A stretch of 5,425 bases of DNA from DASZIT01 sp036264255. GTDB lineage: Bacteria; Actinomycetota; Acidimicrobiia; Acidimicrobiales; RAAP-2. Shown piece after piece: positions 4,634-5,425 of this stretch (the stretch's first letter is position 1; the number at the start of each line of letters is the position of its first letter). The notes under the pieces were generated by a model. It searched no databases. It saw nothing but the letters and a program-made list of their open reading frames with translations, and was not told the origin of the DNA. Where the stretch lies: NCBI GenBank assembly GCA_036264255.1, contig DATARI010000080.1, positions 1 through 5,425 on the forward strand, given 5' to 3'. The translations under genes and the position numbers were made by a program.

Positions 4634-5425
4634 TCAGCTGAACGGGGTGCGGGGCCGGTCCTGTAACACCCCGTCGACGTGGAGGTCGACCTTCTCGTTG
4701 TAGAAGCACGCCAGGCCCGCGATCTTCTGGCTCTCCGGGAACGGCGCCCGGTAAATCCAGACCAGATCCGGGTGGACGGTCCCGCCCACCTCGAGCGACC
4801 AGTAGGTGGCCGCCCCTTTGTAGGGGCAGTGGGTGATGGTGGTCGAAGGGCGAAGCCGCTCTTGGCGGAGGTCGGTGAGCGGGAGGTAGTACCGAGGGGG
4901 CAATCCCGTCTCGAAGAGGACCCGGGGTTGGTGGCTGTCGGCGGCCACGACCCCGTCCACGATCACCTCGATGTGGCGGCTGCTGGCCAGCACATCCACC
5001 CGGTGATAGGGGTCGCGGGGATGGGTGTAGACGGGCTCGTCCTCTTCCATCCACTCGTCCATGGCGTCCCACTCCAGGCGTACCGCGTCCCGGAGTGACT
5101 CGATTGGAGAGTCCGGGTAGCGCAGGGCGGCGCCGGCCGCGGTCGCCCCGGCCACCTTCACGTCGAACAACTCGGCCTCGCCCCGGCTGGGGGACCGCCT
5201 CCCGGGCCCGGCCGGAACCAGGGCCGCCCGGACGTCGGCGACGGGGAAGTAATAGGTCGGGAAGTAGGGGACCTCCCAGACCAGGAGAGGGGTGCGGGTA
5301 TCGGCCACCGCTTCGCCGGCCAGGTAGGCGCGGACCCGTTTTGGGCTTCGTTCGACTTTGACCCGCCCGGCACCCATGGCGGATTCGGTGTCAGGGGGCA
5401 CGGCCGGGTTCCGTTGGTCCGTCAT
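4634..5425 (-). CDS. Tandem DUF427 domain protein
   Basis: A 263-residue protein made of two copies of the DUF427 domain (PF04248), a small beta-rich fold without an established activity. Copy 1 spans about 21-125 and copy 2 about 142-255. They align at VRAYLAGEAVADTRTPLLVW (31-50) with IEVIVDGVVAADSHQPRVLF (152-171), and at PTYYFPVADVR (56-66) with PRYYLPLTDLR (177-187). The signature CPYKG occurs only in copy 2 (200-204), followed by ATYWSLEVGG and the closing ACFYNEKVDLHVDG; copy 1 has SRGEAELFDV in that place and an acidic linker (119-130) after it. No signal peptide or membrane segment is visible. The ATG at 5425-5423 is the last triplet of the window, so a longer N-terminus cannot be excluded; Met17 is the next candidate. 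A GNAT gene follows 8 bp after its stop and is probably co-transcribed. The function is unknown. Confidence 0.9.
   Translation of the reverse strand: MTDQRNPAVPPDTESAMGAGRVKVERSPKRVRAYLAGEAVADTRTPLLVWEVPYFPTYYFPVADVRAALVPAGPGRRSPSRGEAELFDVKVAGATAAGAALRYPDSPIESLRDAVRLEWDAMDEWMEEDEPVYTHPRDPYHRVDVLASSRHIEVIVDGVVAADSHQPRVLFETGLPPRYYLPLTDLRQERLRPSTTITHCPYKGAATYWSLEVGGTVHPDLVWIYRAPFPESQKIAGLACFYNEKVDLHVDGVLQDRPRTPFS

Noticed and set aside
4626..5072. Upstream extension of the second GNAT frame, giving a possible 313-residue fusion protein
   Set aside because: The extra part is the DUF427 gene read out of frame; it is low-complexity Arg/Pro/Gly sequence. The DUF427 reading of the same DNA has clear family motifs.
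1..5425. A defence, mobile-element or biosynthetic system spanning the window
   Set aside because: No nuclease, helicase, transposase, integrase, toxin-antitoxin pair, CRISPR repeats, tRNA or carrier-protein gene is present, and strand changes split the genes into several separate transcription units.

Overview
This is a GC-rich window with strong G/C bias at codon third positions, several GTG or TTG starts and very short gaps between genes. It reads as chromosomal DNA of a high-GC Gram-positive bacterium, most likely an actinobacterium. The class is not decidable from this sequence; an acidimicrobial or uncultured lineage is only a guess. There are no RNA genes, insertion sequences, CRISPR arrays or phage genes. 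Coding density is close to 100%, and no gap exceeds 60 bp.

Layout from left to right: (1) The left edge holds the first 41 codons of a VOC/glyoxalase-fold protein on the minus strand. It diverges from an AraC-type regulator on the plus strand (150-935). The two start codons are only 26 bp apart, so they must share control DNA. (2) A long minus-strand S9 serine peptidase of acylaminoacyl-peptidase type (895-2892) runs into the regulator tail to tail, and their 3' ends overlap by 41 bp. A Pat-like GNAT acetyltransferase (2946-3584) lies 53 bp upstream of the peptidase on the same strand, probably in the same transcript. (3) A 60-bp divergent intergenic region (3585-3644) separates that pair from a plus-strand hemerythrin HHE protein (3645-4130). 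It carries a compact set of palindromes and repeats, and a -10-like hexamer sits exactly 6 nt before each start codon, suggesting leaderless transcription both ways. (4) The hemerythrin stop codon directly abuts the stop codon of a convergent minus-strand GNAT acetyltransferase (4131-4625). That gene follows a tandem DUF427 protein (4634-5425) with only 8 bp between them, so the two probably form an operon. The DUF427 start codon is the last triplet of the window.

Functionally this looks like a set of small housekeeping or stress-adaptation transcription units rather than one system. They are a regulator with a possible VOC target, an acetyltransferase with a peptidase of a family that can remove N-acylated residues, an iron/oxygen-binding four-helix protein, and an acetyltransferase with a DUF427 protein. 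I do not see a convincing new defence, mobile or biosynthetic system. The best leads are the divergent leaderless control region, the GNAT-acylpeptidase pairing and the asymmetric tandem DUF427 protein.
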